This document shows positions 19,236-27,999 of a stretch of DNA of 28,772 nt, piece by piece. This DNA comes from Cudoniella acicularis (Eukaryota > Ascomycota > Leotiomycetes > Helotiales > Helotiaceae): assembly GCA_013054445.1 (NCBI GenBank), contig JAAMPI010000661.1, positions 1 to 28,772 of the forward strand, written 5' to 3'. The position numbers were made by a program, and so were the translations under genes. Numbering within the stretch: the first letter of the stretch is position 1; every line of letters starts with the position of its first letter. The notes beneath the pieces were generated by a model, which saw only the letters and a program-made list of their open reading frames with translations, did not search any database and was not told the DNA's origin.

Positions 19236-20508
19236 CTAGCAAAAGGGCGCGTCCCATGTTACCAATACTTCTAGACCCAGAGCAGTTACGAGCTGCTGTT
19301 TAGCCCCCCTGAGAATCGATGGATCCCTTTCAGATAAGGAACTGTAGTCTTCGGTTACTCCTTCCGGCTTGTCACCAATACCCTTGATGGTGAGTCTTTT
19401 GAGCTTTGGCCAAGTGACTAGTAGAAGAGCTGGGGCTATGTGCCGTAAGAATGTCTCATCTATTGTTCGAGTGCTCTGACGCGCTCGTAGCTCCATTCTA
19501 GAATGATCATAATATGTAGGATATTTCTCCATTGGTATTGCATGCTCGATAACCAAACTCTCAATCGTGAGGTGTGTGGATTTGATGAACGAGGCGATTT
19601 CATGATATATTTTGTTTTCCTTTTCCACAACCGTCGTTGATTCGCCTGCCGTTTTGCCGTTTATCGACCAGTCTTCATGTCCGCTAGTACGAATGGTAAG
19701 ATTTTGTAGCCTAGAAAAACGGCCAACAAGTTGGTAAAGATGACCATTCATCGGACCAGCGTGCCTGACGCAGGGATGACCATTCGCATCTTCGGAATCC
19801 GGGAGTTTTAACCAAGCCCACCATTGGAGATGGCTATTGGACAGTGACTCGCCATCAGAAATCTGCTCTATTCCAATGAGATTATCCAGTTCCAGCGATG
19901 TTATTGTGGAGGGAGAAGTGGCTAGGATCGACCGGAGGAACGCATACGACATTTGACCACCGATGCGCAACGATTTCGCAGCAGGGAATAGAGCTGGGGG
20001 TATCACAAGATTTTGATCCTTGCAGGAACAACCTATATCAATAAACTCAACTCGTTGCATACTTTGGAACGCCTTCCATAGTGAATCACCTCCCGGATGT
20101 TCCAGAGACCTGTCCAAATCGAAATAAATGGTCAAATGGGTCCAAGTAAACGCTGAGACATAAATTCCGTATGGATGTTCCAGGATTGTATTAATGAATA
20201 TTCGTTGTTTCTTCAGAAGGTCATTGCATATATTCGAGGACATCAATAGGATATTGCCTAAGCCACGAAGTTGCCTAGCTTGATTGTGGCAGCTAAGGTC
20301 CACCCAGCGATAAATTATGGGAATTGCTTCGAGATGGATACGCTTCGATGTCCTAGCTGAGGAATGCCAGTCAGCGCTCTATTCTAAAATGATCCAGAGT
20401 ATACGTACCAAAACTCAAAAGATCGGTGGTATTACATTGTAGCATAACCTGTTCTCGTAGTTCTCTCGGCAGACTTTCAAAACGGGGGACGAAGGCATTT
20501 GCGCACAT
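19236..20508 (-). CDS. F-box protein with leucine-rich C-terminal region
   Basis: Two exons: 20,508-20,409 and 20,356-19,236, joined across a 52-base intron (donor GTACGT, branch GCTGAC, acceptor CCTCAG). The spliced product is 406 residues. The N-terminus, FESLPRELREQVMLQ then TTDLLSFARTSKR, is a typical fungal F-box, which binds Skp1 in SCF ubiquitin ligases; splicing restores the 'SFARTSKR' part, which supports the intron. The rest has leucine-rich-like strands (SLELDNL, LQNLTIR, IESLVIEH, LKRLTIKG) that would form the substrate-binding part; the target is unknown. The start is the first ATG before the F-box; the frame stays open upstream to 20,700 but has no ATG. A GTGAGT donor at 20,720-20,715 upstream hints at a 5' UTR intron. 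No damage is seen in the coding sequence. Confidence 0.85.
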
Positions 20509-21668
20509 CGTGTTGAATGGCAAAGCATTGCAGGAGCAGGCGTGTCTGCAGATCCGCCTATTTCGAAGACGAATGTCGTTGCCGCGTTTGTGGCTGTTCT
20601 TCGAGATGTGATGATGGATTGTTGTCGCTAGTCTTCGGCCCCTCAGGAGATGGAGCTCCAAGAACCCTGAAGAAGCTTGACGCCATTCCTCTTTAAGCAC
20701 TAGCGTCTTTGATCACTCACCAAGGTCCCCTTTCCCAACCTCCAGAGATCATCGCACCGGATTGTTTCATGATCTCCCACATTCATCTGCAACGATGAGT
20801 TGTGTATCAGCAAGCGCTGGCGGTGTGTGAAACGGCATGCTGAGAGAGTTCTGAGCATGGGCTGGACGCCTTCCTCCCGGGTCCCAACTCCATCGCAATT
20901 TGAGTGCACCTTAAAGTCAGGACGTCAACGTCATTTCATTCTGTTAAAAATATTCGTTTTGGGGGTAGGGGAGGGGGTTGGCGAGATATTACAATATCAG
21001 CCTCTGGGACCGCCGGCTTGTTGCCCCGAGGACTGCTTCCCCTCGTAAATCCTCGTAAATCCAATATTCTTCAAGCACTGACGTCCCAAAGGCGGCTCAA
21101 CCGCGGACGTATTTTGATTTTTGATACTACACATATTTCTTCATGTATCTGCTTTCACCCAAATCACCAAACTCTTAATGGCGGCAGTCCATTTTTATTG
21201 GTACGGAATTGGAAGTTTAGCCATTCCGATTTTAAATTCGAAGGGCATTTTAGCGAAACATTTCTTCCCCACAATATAATAAGGCTATTTTGAATTCGCG
21301 GATTAACTCGAAGACCCCATGACTTGGCTTATGCTTGCTGCCTAGAGGGTTGTGGGGCCAAAGTCATGTCAAAAAAGAGGAGTTATTTCCTGCTTCGGCG
21401 TGTTGATTATCCATTCCGCCGTACGAGGTGGAAATGTTTATTTTGGTTTAAGGAGCTTCATTTACATACCGCGCTTCGCTCAATCGAAATCCGTTGAATC
21501 TCCTGGTTTTATCAAACAAAAACGACAGAGGAGCTTTCCTTGTTATTGTAAAAATGGCCACCTTTCGGGATCCTGTTCGGTTTCTCTTTTGAAAATTATA
21601 TTTAAAGAATCATGTGCCGATGCGGCAGTAGAAGGGGGCATCCGCTGATTTGCCTCAGGTCCACATCT

Positions 21669-21674
21669 CCCCAG
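21669..21674 (-). promoter_or_regulatory. Possible carbon-repressor (CreA/CRE1-type) site
   Basis: CCCCAG, that is CTGGGG on the minus strand, fits the SYGGRG consensus about 220 bases before the xylanase ATG. Single hexamers are common by chance, so this is only suggestive. Confidence 0.25.
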
Positions 21675-21771
21675 AAAGCATCAATCTATCTGCAATCAAA
21701 ATATACAACTCACTAAATCCGCAGCCTGAATTTCTTTTTTTACTTCGAAAGAAATTCCACGACTAGGATTT

Positions 21772-21777
21772 CTAGCC
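21772..21777 (-). promoter_or_regulatory. Possible XlnR-type site
   Basis: CTAGCC, that is GGCTAG on the minus strand, fits the GGCTAR consensus of the xylanolytic activator, about 117 bases before the xylanase start. It agrees with the gene's expected control but is short. Confidence 0.3.
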
Positions 21778-21893
21778 TGATAGCTTGATGTTCACAGGAT
21801 GCTTTTAAGGATGAGATCCCCGCATCCTAAAGTCTCACGAATTTTCCTGGCGCATCATCTGTATTCCGGAAAGTTTTGTACAGCACATTCAAG

Positions 21894-23143
21894 ATGCGTT
21901 CACTTATTTACACTTTGTTCTTCTGCCCTATCTTCACTGCACTTGCAGCACCCAGCAACTTCTACGAGGTGACCAGAGATGTCGACTGGGAATCCGAACT
22001 CTTAGGACGTAGTGAAGAGGCTGGATTAGTGCCACGAGCCCGAACAGAGAAGAGCATTGATGCTATCTTCAAATCATTGGGCAAGCTGTACTTCGGTACC
22101 TGTGCTGATTCCGGCTCGTTGGGCAAGGCAGACAATGCGGATGTTATCAAGGCCGACTTTGGTCAAGTAACTCCTGAGAACAGGTACAGTGGATACCAAG
22201 TCTCATTATTAGAGCATTTTCTGACTTGGCCCTTAGTGGCAAATGGGATACAGTCGAAGCCACCCAAGGAAAGTTCAACTTCGCAGGTCTCGACACCCTC
22301 GTGAACTGGGCGCAAACGAACAACAAATTAGTTCGAGGACACACCACCGTTTGGTATTCCCAATTGCCATCATGGGTGTCAGCTATCAAGGATAAGGCAA
22401 CACTCACAGCCGTCATTGAGAAGCACGTTACAACAGAGATCTCACGCTATGCTGGCAAAGTCTTGCAATGGGTACGCTTCAATTACATCACTATACCAAT
22501 GCTTTCGGTGGACCTAATTCATAACAGGATGTCGTGAACGAGATGTTCGACGAGAGCGGTGGACTTCGTGTCTCCGTCTTCTCCTCAGTGCTCGGCGAGG
22601 ACTTTGTCCGCATCGCATTTGAAGCCGCCCGCAAGGCAGATCCCGCTGCCAAGCTTTTCATCAACGACTACAAGTACTTTTCCCCAATTTCCAAAAGCTT
22701 CCATCATACTAACAATTCTTCACAGCACCGTCGAAAAAGGCTCCACCTACGCCAAAACGACTGGCATGATCAGTCACGTTAAGAAATGGGTCGACGCTGG
22801 TGTGCCCATCGACGGTATTGGAGCGCAGGCACATCTGATGGCAGGTGAAGCCAAGAACGTCGCCGCATCTCTCGCTGCTCTCTGCGCTGTCGTTTCTCAA
22901 TGCGCTCTTACCGAAGTCGACATCGTGAACGCTGCTCCAGCCGAGTATGTCGAGGTCGCCAAAGCTTGTGTTGATATCGCGAACTGTGTTGGTGTTACAG
23001 TGTGGGGTGTGCGAGACCCTGATAGCTGGAGAGCAAGCAACAACCCGCTGTTGTTCAACAGTGCGTATGCTACTAAGCCTGCGTATGCGGCGTTGGTGCA
23101 GACTATTGGGGCTATGACTCCGGCTGCGACAAAGGCGGTGTGA
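21894..23143 (+). CDS. Secreted GH10 endo-1,4-beta-xylanase
   Basis: Four exons (21,894-22,183; 22,237-22,471; 22,528-22,673; 22,726-23,143) with 53-, 56- and 52-base introns give 362 residues. It hydrolyses internal beta-1,4 bonds of xylan outside the cell. Residues 1-19 are a signal peptide (hydrophobic [15 protein letters not shown]) and a KEX2-like PRAR at 47-50 may end a propeptide. The GH10 barrel covers 51-362: LYFGT (65-69), FGQVTPENS (89-97), RGHT (130-133), acid/base Glu180 in WDVVNE, LFINDYN (218-224), GIGAQAHL (254-261), nucleophile Glu287 in LTEVD, and [12 protein letters not shown] (315-326). Splicing restores PENS and NDYN exactly at the junctions. No cellulose-binding module. 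Odd points: the usual His in VWHSQ is Tyr137, and the usual Met after PENS is Gly98. The start is the ATG directly before the signal peptide. Confidence 0.9.
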
Positions 23144-23971
23144 GGCAAGTGAAGCGATCTGAGTAGAGGACTGTGGATTGGGAGGAATGTATATAGTTGC
23201 GTCGTGCGTGTGAAAATTCTTGAAAAGGATGGTTTGGCGGTTGGGTGTGGAAAAGAGGCGAGGCGATTCCTCAATGTATATACATTCAGTTTTCTAACTT
23301 TTCTTAAGTACGTATCAACAATGCATTCGGCCTAATACTGCCTCGCTATATCTTAAGCCGATTGTTGTGCTCACAAAACTCGGGGAAGCCCTCAGTGACA
23401 GCGAAAATTTTAACGAGCAGAAGTAAATAAATTAGATTGCTCTTTCTAATCTTTTAAGGACATTTTGAAAGAAGGACTAATGACCTGGGTAATCATTATA
23501 GGCGCTGATAGTTACCATAGTTCTTTTTCTTAAGGCGAAGAGAGATATATATATACACTTCAGTTAAAACCCCCAAAAGGCACAGGTATAAAAAATTCAA
23601 GTAAAATCCCCATTTTAGTCTAAACTAAAATAGAAACCCATTTTTTTTATCAGAGCCAAATTTAAAACTTTAAGTGATTTTTCTAGGATAGACAAAAAAA
23701 AAAGATAGATAAATTATCTCTCTATTTATGAATATCTTTCCTCCTGTGAGTGCTTCTCCGAGTCTCCCCTACTTGTGCAAATGCCTCTTCACTTTTTACA
23801 TAAGTATCTCTTCTCGTATGAACACCTCTTAATAAATTTACACAGCTTTGTTAATATAAGATATGAACCATATGACGGTCAACCCCGATTGTCTTGAGAC
23901 GGCTGGAGAGTAATACGTTGCATTTGAGAGACTGAAATTTTTTAATTAAATATAAGTGATAACAAATACTA
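23144..23971. other. Intergenic, no gene seen
   Basis: The first part will include the 3' UTR of the xylanase. AT-rich from about 23,400. A near-palindrome ATTTTAGTCTAAACTAAAAT lies at 23,612-23,631 and A-rich runs at 23,690-23,710. A 68-codon minus-strand frame at 23,851-24,057 overlaps the hydrolase relic and has no recognisable content. Confidence 0.45.
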
Positions 23972-24680
23972 TTAACCCCACCGAGGAAGTACCACACTGC
24001 CTCTCTCTTGTAAAATCGCCTTCGATGAAGATAAGTTGACATGAACGCCATGAGCATCTCGAAGATTCGGAAGCCATTTGTATAAATCAGAGAATAACTC
24101 TGAACTATTAGGGCTGGGTTTTGCTATATCAATGTGGTTCGCGTTGAATTCACGGATTCTTTCGCCGGAGTTAGCAGCAACCTCAGTAGGGATAATCTGC
24201 AAAGGTAAGCTAAGGAGCGCTACGGTAATATTTATGGGTCTTGCCATCACTTACTATACTGCTACCCGTAGGCAGTTTGGTAGGGATGGTTTCGCAAATG
24301 TTAGTGATGTTCAATTGGTTTCCTGACTGCCTTCTATCCTCTATGATTTGCCGAAATTCATCTTGAATCAGAGTTAGATCGTCCAAACTCATTTTCTCTT
24401 CGAAGTCCTCCAATGAGATTGAAACCGCCTTTTTTGGCAAGGAGGTTAATTTTTGGAAAATACTTTACCAAGGGTTCCATGGACGAAAACAACACTAAGT
24501 TTCTCAGTCAGAATATATCGAAGAAAAAAAAACACAGAGTTTAACTCATTGATAGGAGATTCACAACAGGCGGATGACTTACTCTGCAACTGCTTTATCC
24601 TCCCCATCATAGACTTTATATAATATACCGTATTTAAAACCCTTGTTAAAATGCTTTAAATAATCTATAATAATATCGCG
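23972..24680 (-). pseudogene. Broken SesB/DUF676-type alpha/beta-hydrolase gene, catalytic core missing
   Basis: Pieces on the minus strand: 24,678-24,583 reads FKYGILYKVYDGEDKAVA and ends at a GTAAGT donor. After an 88-base intron, 24,494-24,469 adds DVVFVHGTL, the first strand and oxyanion HG motif of SesB-like serine hydrolases. From about 24,428 to 24,255 the frame reads ISLEDFEEKMSLDDL, LIQDEFRQII and NICETIPTKLPTG. A 58-base intron (GTAAGT donor, TTTGCAG acceptor) leads to 24,196-23,972 with IIPTEVAANSGERI and FNANHIDIAK, where the His matches the catalytic His of the family (ETxPT...IVPxESA...ANHxDMTKF). About 150 residues with the GHSLGG nucleophile elbow and the acid are absent between the two halves, and a stop lies at the junction. 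Such domains occur alone or as N-terminal effectors of fungal NLR proteins; no NB-ARC or repeats follow here. A small spliced protein from the ATG at 24,392 (120 residues) is formally possible. Confidence 0.55.
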
Positions 24681-25290
24681 ATTTTTTTAAAAAGAAATTG
24701 AGAACACGATAAAAAATAAAAAAATGTTGCTTAAATAGTTTACTGACAAGATCTATATAATACGGCACAAAGCCAGTATCTAGGAAACAATCCGCTAAGC
24801 TCAATACAACTCCGTCACCAACGGCACCTACTCACACCCGAATCTCCTCTCCGAAAAGAAGTTCATACAAAGCTTTGATTAAGCTTTGGTAGGGATTGTT
24901 CTAACTAGGCTCAAAGTAGGTGTTTGCACCGGCAGATTCGTCGAGGCAGGGGCATAAGCATAACTGCACGGATTGCAAGTTCCATTTTTTTGCAACTACA
25001 AGTATTCAGCCTCATGAATCGAAGAACGAATTCTATCTAGAGACTCCACTTATCATCTCGTTGTACGTTTTCAAGTCATCCGCCGAATCACTACTGACCG
25101 ATGCAGGAGCCGTTACACCGCATCTTGCATCTGCTGTATAGAGGACACTTTCCGAATTTGGATCCTACGCCGGGCGTTAGTTAGCAAACTCACGATCCTT
25201 CTGCTGTTCCTTCAGTGCAACTCACAAAAATCGCTGTAGCGGTAGCTTTGCAAAACAGCTCCTAATTATTGCATCCAGACCCGGAAACAT
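24681..25290. other. Intergenic, with unresolved coding-like fragments
   Basis: AT-rich up to about 24,770. On the minus strand, 25,185-25,040 reads DPNSESVLYTADARC, then PASVSSDSADDLKTYNEMIS before a stop; it is preceded by a 61-base intron-like segment (donor GTGAGT, branch CTAAC, acceptor GTAG). This may be a 3' exon remnant of something near the small secreted protein gene, but the frames do not join. A 73-codon plus-strand frame at 24,920-25,141 begins with GTG and is unconvincing. Confidence 0.3.
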
Positions 25291-25641
25291 TCACCAGCAA
25301 GTCCACTGCGGAATGTGCCTCGTACATGGGGTGCTGAACTTTGGACTTCCCAGGTCGCTAGTCTCGAACTTCTGCCATTTGCAGCCGCTGCCAAACCAGT
25401 TCAAAAAGCAGCTGCTGATTCCGGCCTCAATAGTGTCGCTGGAATCGTAATTGTGCGCGAGTATTGCTTGGCGCGTCTGCGTTAGGGAGCTACTACCGTC
25501 TCTGGTCATAGAAATTATGCGGAATGTGCGGTCTTTCATAACTTCGCAAGCGTTGTCTGGTGGGGGGAGGGTGAGGGCAATGGCGGGAAGGAATGAGAAG
25601 GCGGAGAGGGCCAGAAGGAGATTTGTGGTGCGTTGATACAT
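25291..25641 (-). CDS. Small secreted cysteine-containing protein
   Basis: A single exon of 116 residues from a good ATG (CCACT before it). Residues 1-24 are a clear signal peptide (LLLALSAFSFLPAIAL). The mature part has five cysteines (32, 78, 87, 106, 115), an even mix of residues and no domain that I recognise. Size and cysteine content resemble candidate effectors and other small secreted proteins of plant-associated ascomycetes, but the odd cysteine number and lack of a known fold leave its role open. TATATAC-type sequence lies 10-35 bases before the start on this strand. Possible exon-like sequence downstream (25,185-25,040) could mean that the real gene is longer. Confidence 0.6.
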   Translation of the reverse strand: MYQRTTNLLLALSAFSFLPAIALTLPPPDNACEVMKDRTFRIISMTRDGSSSLTQTRQAILAHNYDSSDTIEAGISSCFLNWFGSGCKWQKFETSDLGSPKFSTPCTRHIPQWTCW

Positions 25642-25909
25642 AGTGGTGGATGGTTGTATATAGTTGTATATGGCTAGGGTCTGGTAAGATTCTATGAGAA
25701 GTTGGTAGAGTTGTCGAGTTAAATCGAGATGGAGATCCTAAAGCGGGAGCAACTCTAGAGTCCTATATATTCAGAAGTATACGCATGTGCTCCGAAGCGT
25801 TAGAGAACTTCTTATAAAAAATGCTAGCACAGCTATCACGCTTCCAAGCCCGAAAATAGAACTTCATTTGGCCTACGACTGGGATTTACAGTGATCTCTG
25901 CACTCTGAA
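25642..25909. other. Promoter region of the small secreted protein gene
   Basis: Upstream of the 25,641 start; it contains TTGTATATAGTTGTATATGG (25,654-25,673) with TATA-like sequence on the gene's strand. No gene seen. Confidence 0.4.
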
Positions 25910-26066
25910 TTTATATTATAATTATTCTTAGTTATTTTATAATATTCGGGTGATCACGATAAATTTGGGTTTCAGAAGCCTGAAGGCGGGGTCGTAGAGC
26001 CTAAAAACTAAAGTTATCACGATCATTTAAATATTATAAAATAACCAAGAATAATTATTATATAAA
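25910..26066. mobile_element. 157-base MITE-like inverted-repeat element
   Basis: Two 53-base arms (25,910-25,962 and 26,014-26,066) are near-perfect inverted copies, separated by 51 bases that are GC-richer. Arm differences are almost all C/T or G/A transitions (for example TTCGGGTGATCACG against TTTAAATGATCGTG), with one A/T exchange. Such a hairpin fits a miniature inverted-repeat transposable element, or a foldback transcript. No clear target duplication is seen; flanks are AT-rich. Confidence 0.7.
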
Positions 26067-26120
26067 ATCTAGTAATTGTGATTTTTAAAAGGTAAAGAAT
26101 CTTTCTATTTACTAGATTTT
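26064..26120. repeat. Short inverted repeat next to the MITE-like element
   Basis: AAAATCTAGTAA (26,064-26,075) and TTACTAGATTTT (26,109-26,120) are perfect inverted copies 33 bases apart, overlapping the outer edge of the larger hairpin. It may be part of the same element or a second small one. Confidence 0.6.
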
Positions 26121-27278
26121 TAAATTTTTGATTTACTAGCAAAATAGCCTATAAAACACGGACTTCTACTACCAGGCTCGTGAAGGAATGCGCCGTCGAT
26201 GCTATGTAATTAGGTGGCACGACAGTTTTTGAGCCCAGAACCGAGATTAATAAAGTCGTTTCTTAAACCATGTCTTTCTTGATTTTCTTCGATAGTCATG
26301 CCGCCTCCAATGAAACGCTGAGACCGAGAATAGGTAAGAAAGGATCTACACAAAGGTTTCATGAATCTTTAATTGCGACTTTGAGCACAGCGGGCTGAAG
26401 AAATAAGCTGTATCGGCATATACCCACCGACATCTGACTTGTACACTAATAGTAGCGGTTACTGCTCCAAGCGAGAATCAAAAAAACAATAGAAATATTC
26501 TTTCCACCACCATGATCACATCCACACCCACTAAAATAAACGCATAAGTATTAATTTTCTGGTAGGAAAAGGCGCCCGCAGAAGGGTCACACAAACGGCA
26601 AAATACTAATACCAGCCTATTCCATAAGCCAACCCTTTTGTTTTACAGGTTAAACACGAGATAAATTGGGATTTAGTTCAAACTATTTACAAACTGATAG
26701 ATCTTATACAAAAGATTATTTGTTATAATAAATATAGCGTAGAAAGCTGGTATAACCAAAGCGTTCTGCAAATGCTTCGTAGCAAGTTTTACCTGGCTCA
26801 GATACGAGGTTATCGCTAATTTACAGTGAGTCGACCCCTAAAACATTAGCGAACACCAACTAATTTCCAGTGAATCCTCCCTGGCTCATAGCGAATTTCA
26901 GGCTCTACATCACTAGGGTAACAACGATACTATAATTACAAGATCTTAACGCCCTTTACACCAATTTGTTTATATAAATTTTCAAGGGAGAAATAACAAG
27001 ACGCCCTTTTTAGTGTATATTAGGAGTTTTAAAGCTAGGTCGAGAGTCTTGGACGAAAAAGGCGCGACGATTCGGGTTATATTTCCTCAATTTCGCCCAA
27101 CTTCATTTCAAAGAACGGCAACATCTATATCCACTTACTTTCCTCCATTCTCGACAAGCTCCATCTCCATCAATTAGTTCCCCTTCACCGTCTCTCTTCA
27201 ACTCCACAAACTTTTCCTCAGAATAGGTTTTCACAACTCCTCCTCATCACCACCAATATCCAACACACAAGCTTTAAC
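26121..27278. other. Intergenic, no gene seen
   Basis: No convincing frame. A cluster of related words lies at 26,814-26,905 (CTAATTTACAGTGAGTC, CTAATTTCCAGTGAATC, GCGAATTTCAGG), about 50 bases apart, and ACGCCCTTT recurs near 26,949 and 27,000; these look like decayed repeats. The end of this stretch is probably the 3' UTR of the Dabb gene. Confidence 0.4.
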
Positions 27279-27572
27279 TCAATCCTCATTACTTGCAATA
27301 AACTCCTTATGCGCCGGATCCTCCAACCTGTAATAATTCCAATCCTCCCTGCTCGCAAACGTCATCAACAATCCATGCGTGTACCCTCCCCCATAAGGAT
27401 TTCCCGGCACGGGATCTGCACTCGCGATCATAGAGAGGACATATGGTTTTCCGGTGAGTGGGTACAGACAGCGATCTTTGAGCCTGAGCATATTTGCGAG
27501 GGATTCTTGGATGTACGAAGCGGAGAGCTCTGGTTTGAAAGTGTATAGTGCTATGTGGCATATTGGTGGCAT
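27279..27572 (-). CDS. Dabb (stress-responsive A/B barrel) domain protein
   Basis: A single exon of 97 residues, the usual length for a one-domain Dabb protein. It opens with the family's first strand (HIALYTFKPELS, residues 6-17) and has the hallmark C-terminal half: GGGYTHGLLMTFASREDWNYY followed by DPAHKEFI. Dabb proteins are dimeric ferredoxin-like barrels; fungal members include small cytosolic proteins and polyketide cyclase-like enzymes, and the substrate here cannot be told. No signal peptide. The ATG at 27,572 begins right before the first strand, so the start is well supported. No polyketide synthase or other cluster gene is visible nearby. Confidence 0.85.
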   Translation of the reverse strand: MPPICHIALYTFKPELSASYIQESLANMLRLKDRCLYPLTGKPYVLSMIASADPVPGNPYGGGYTHGLLMTFASREDWNYYRLEDPAHKEFIASNED

Positions 27573-27999
27573 GTTGAGAGTAGGGAGTTAGGGGTTGAGG
27601 TGATCGATTGGCTGGGTGGAAGAGATAGCTAGTGGAGACTGGGAAGATATAATAGAGTTTACATAGTGGAGATGTTGGAATAGAGAATAGCAAAACACAA
27701 TTCAAATATTTAAGGAATGATTGAGCTTATATAAAGGATATTGACTAAAAGATAGAAGGTGTATTATCCCACTTTATTTGAACTTCGGTAAGTGGGTTCC
27801 TGAAGAGATTTTCTGACCGTCCCGCTCTTCCCGAGAGAGAGCCGAACCTAACAATTAATCGGCTCGCTATTCCGAACAACAATAGAAAAAGAGCGACCTA
27901 AAACCTCAGTCACAAAAATACTTCTCAGTGCTCGAAGTTTGAAGTTCTGAATGCCGCCATCCGTATACGAACCCAAAGTAAGATCTCTCTCAACCTTCC
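27573..27999. other. Intergenic between Dabb and cupin genes
   Basis: Holds the Dabb promoter and the 3' side of the cupin pseudogene. A C/A-rich leader lies directly before the Dabb ATG on the minus strand. No other gene seen. Confidence 0.4.

Larger units (their letters stand above)
20509..21893. other. Intergenic region between F-box gene and xylanase
   Basis: Divergent promoter space of about 1.4 kb. Several frames of 60-130 codons occur on both strands but have no recognisable motifs, mostly non-ATG starts and no agreement with splice sites; I treat them as chance. A TCCTCGTAAA tandem pair lies near 21,041-21,060. Possible regulatory sites for the xylanase are listed separately. Confidence 0.45.

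Noticed and set aside
20700..20909. 69-codon minus-strand frame ending at a GTGAGT donor, as a first exon of the F-box gene
   Set aside because: Joining to the nearest acceptor about 54 bases on leads into stop codons; the frames do not connect. At most a 5' UTR intron.
20904..21648. Plus-strand frames of 98-129 codons between F-box gene and xylanase
   Set aside because: Non-family, odd composition, and no splice or promoter support; probably chance.
22897..23274. 125-codon minus-strand frame opposite the xylanase
   Set aside because: It is the shadow of the well-supported xylanase exon 4.
24920..25141. 73-codon plus-strand frame with a CxxC-like segment
   Set aside because: GTG start, no domain, and the opposite strand has the more protein-like reading with intron-like signals.
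27307..27705. 132-codon frame overlapping the Dabb gene on the same strand
   Set aside because: The Dabb frame carries clear family motifs; the overlapping frame has none and starts at a weak site.
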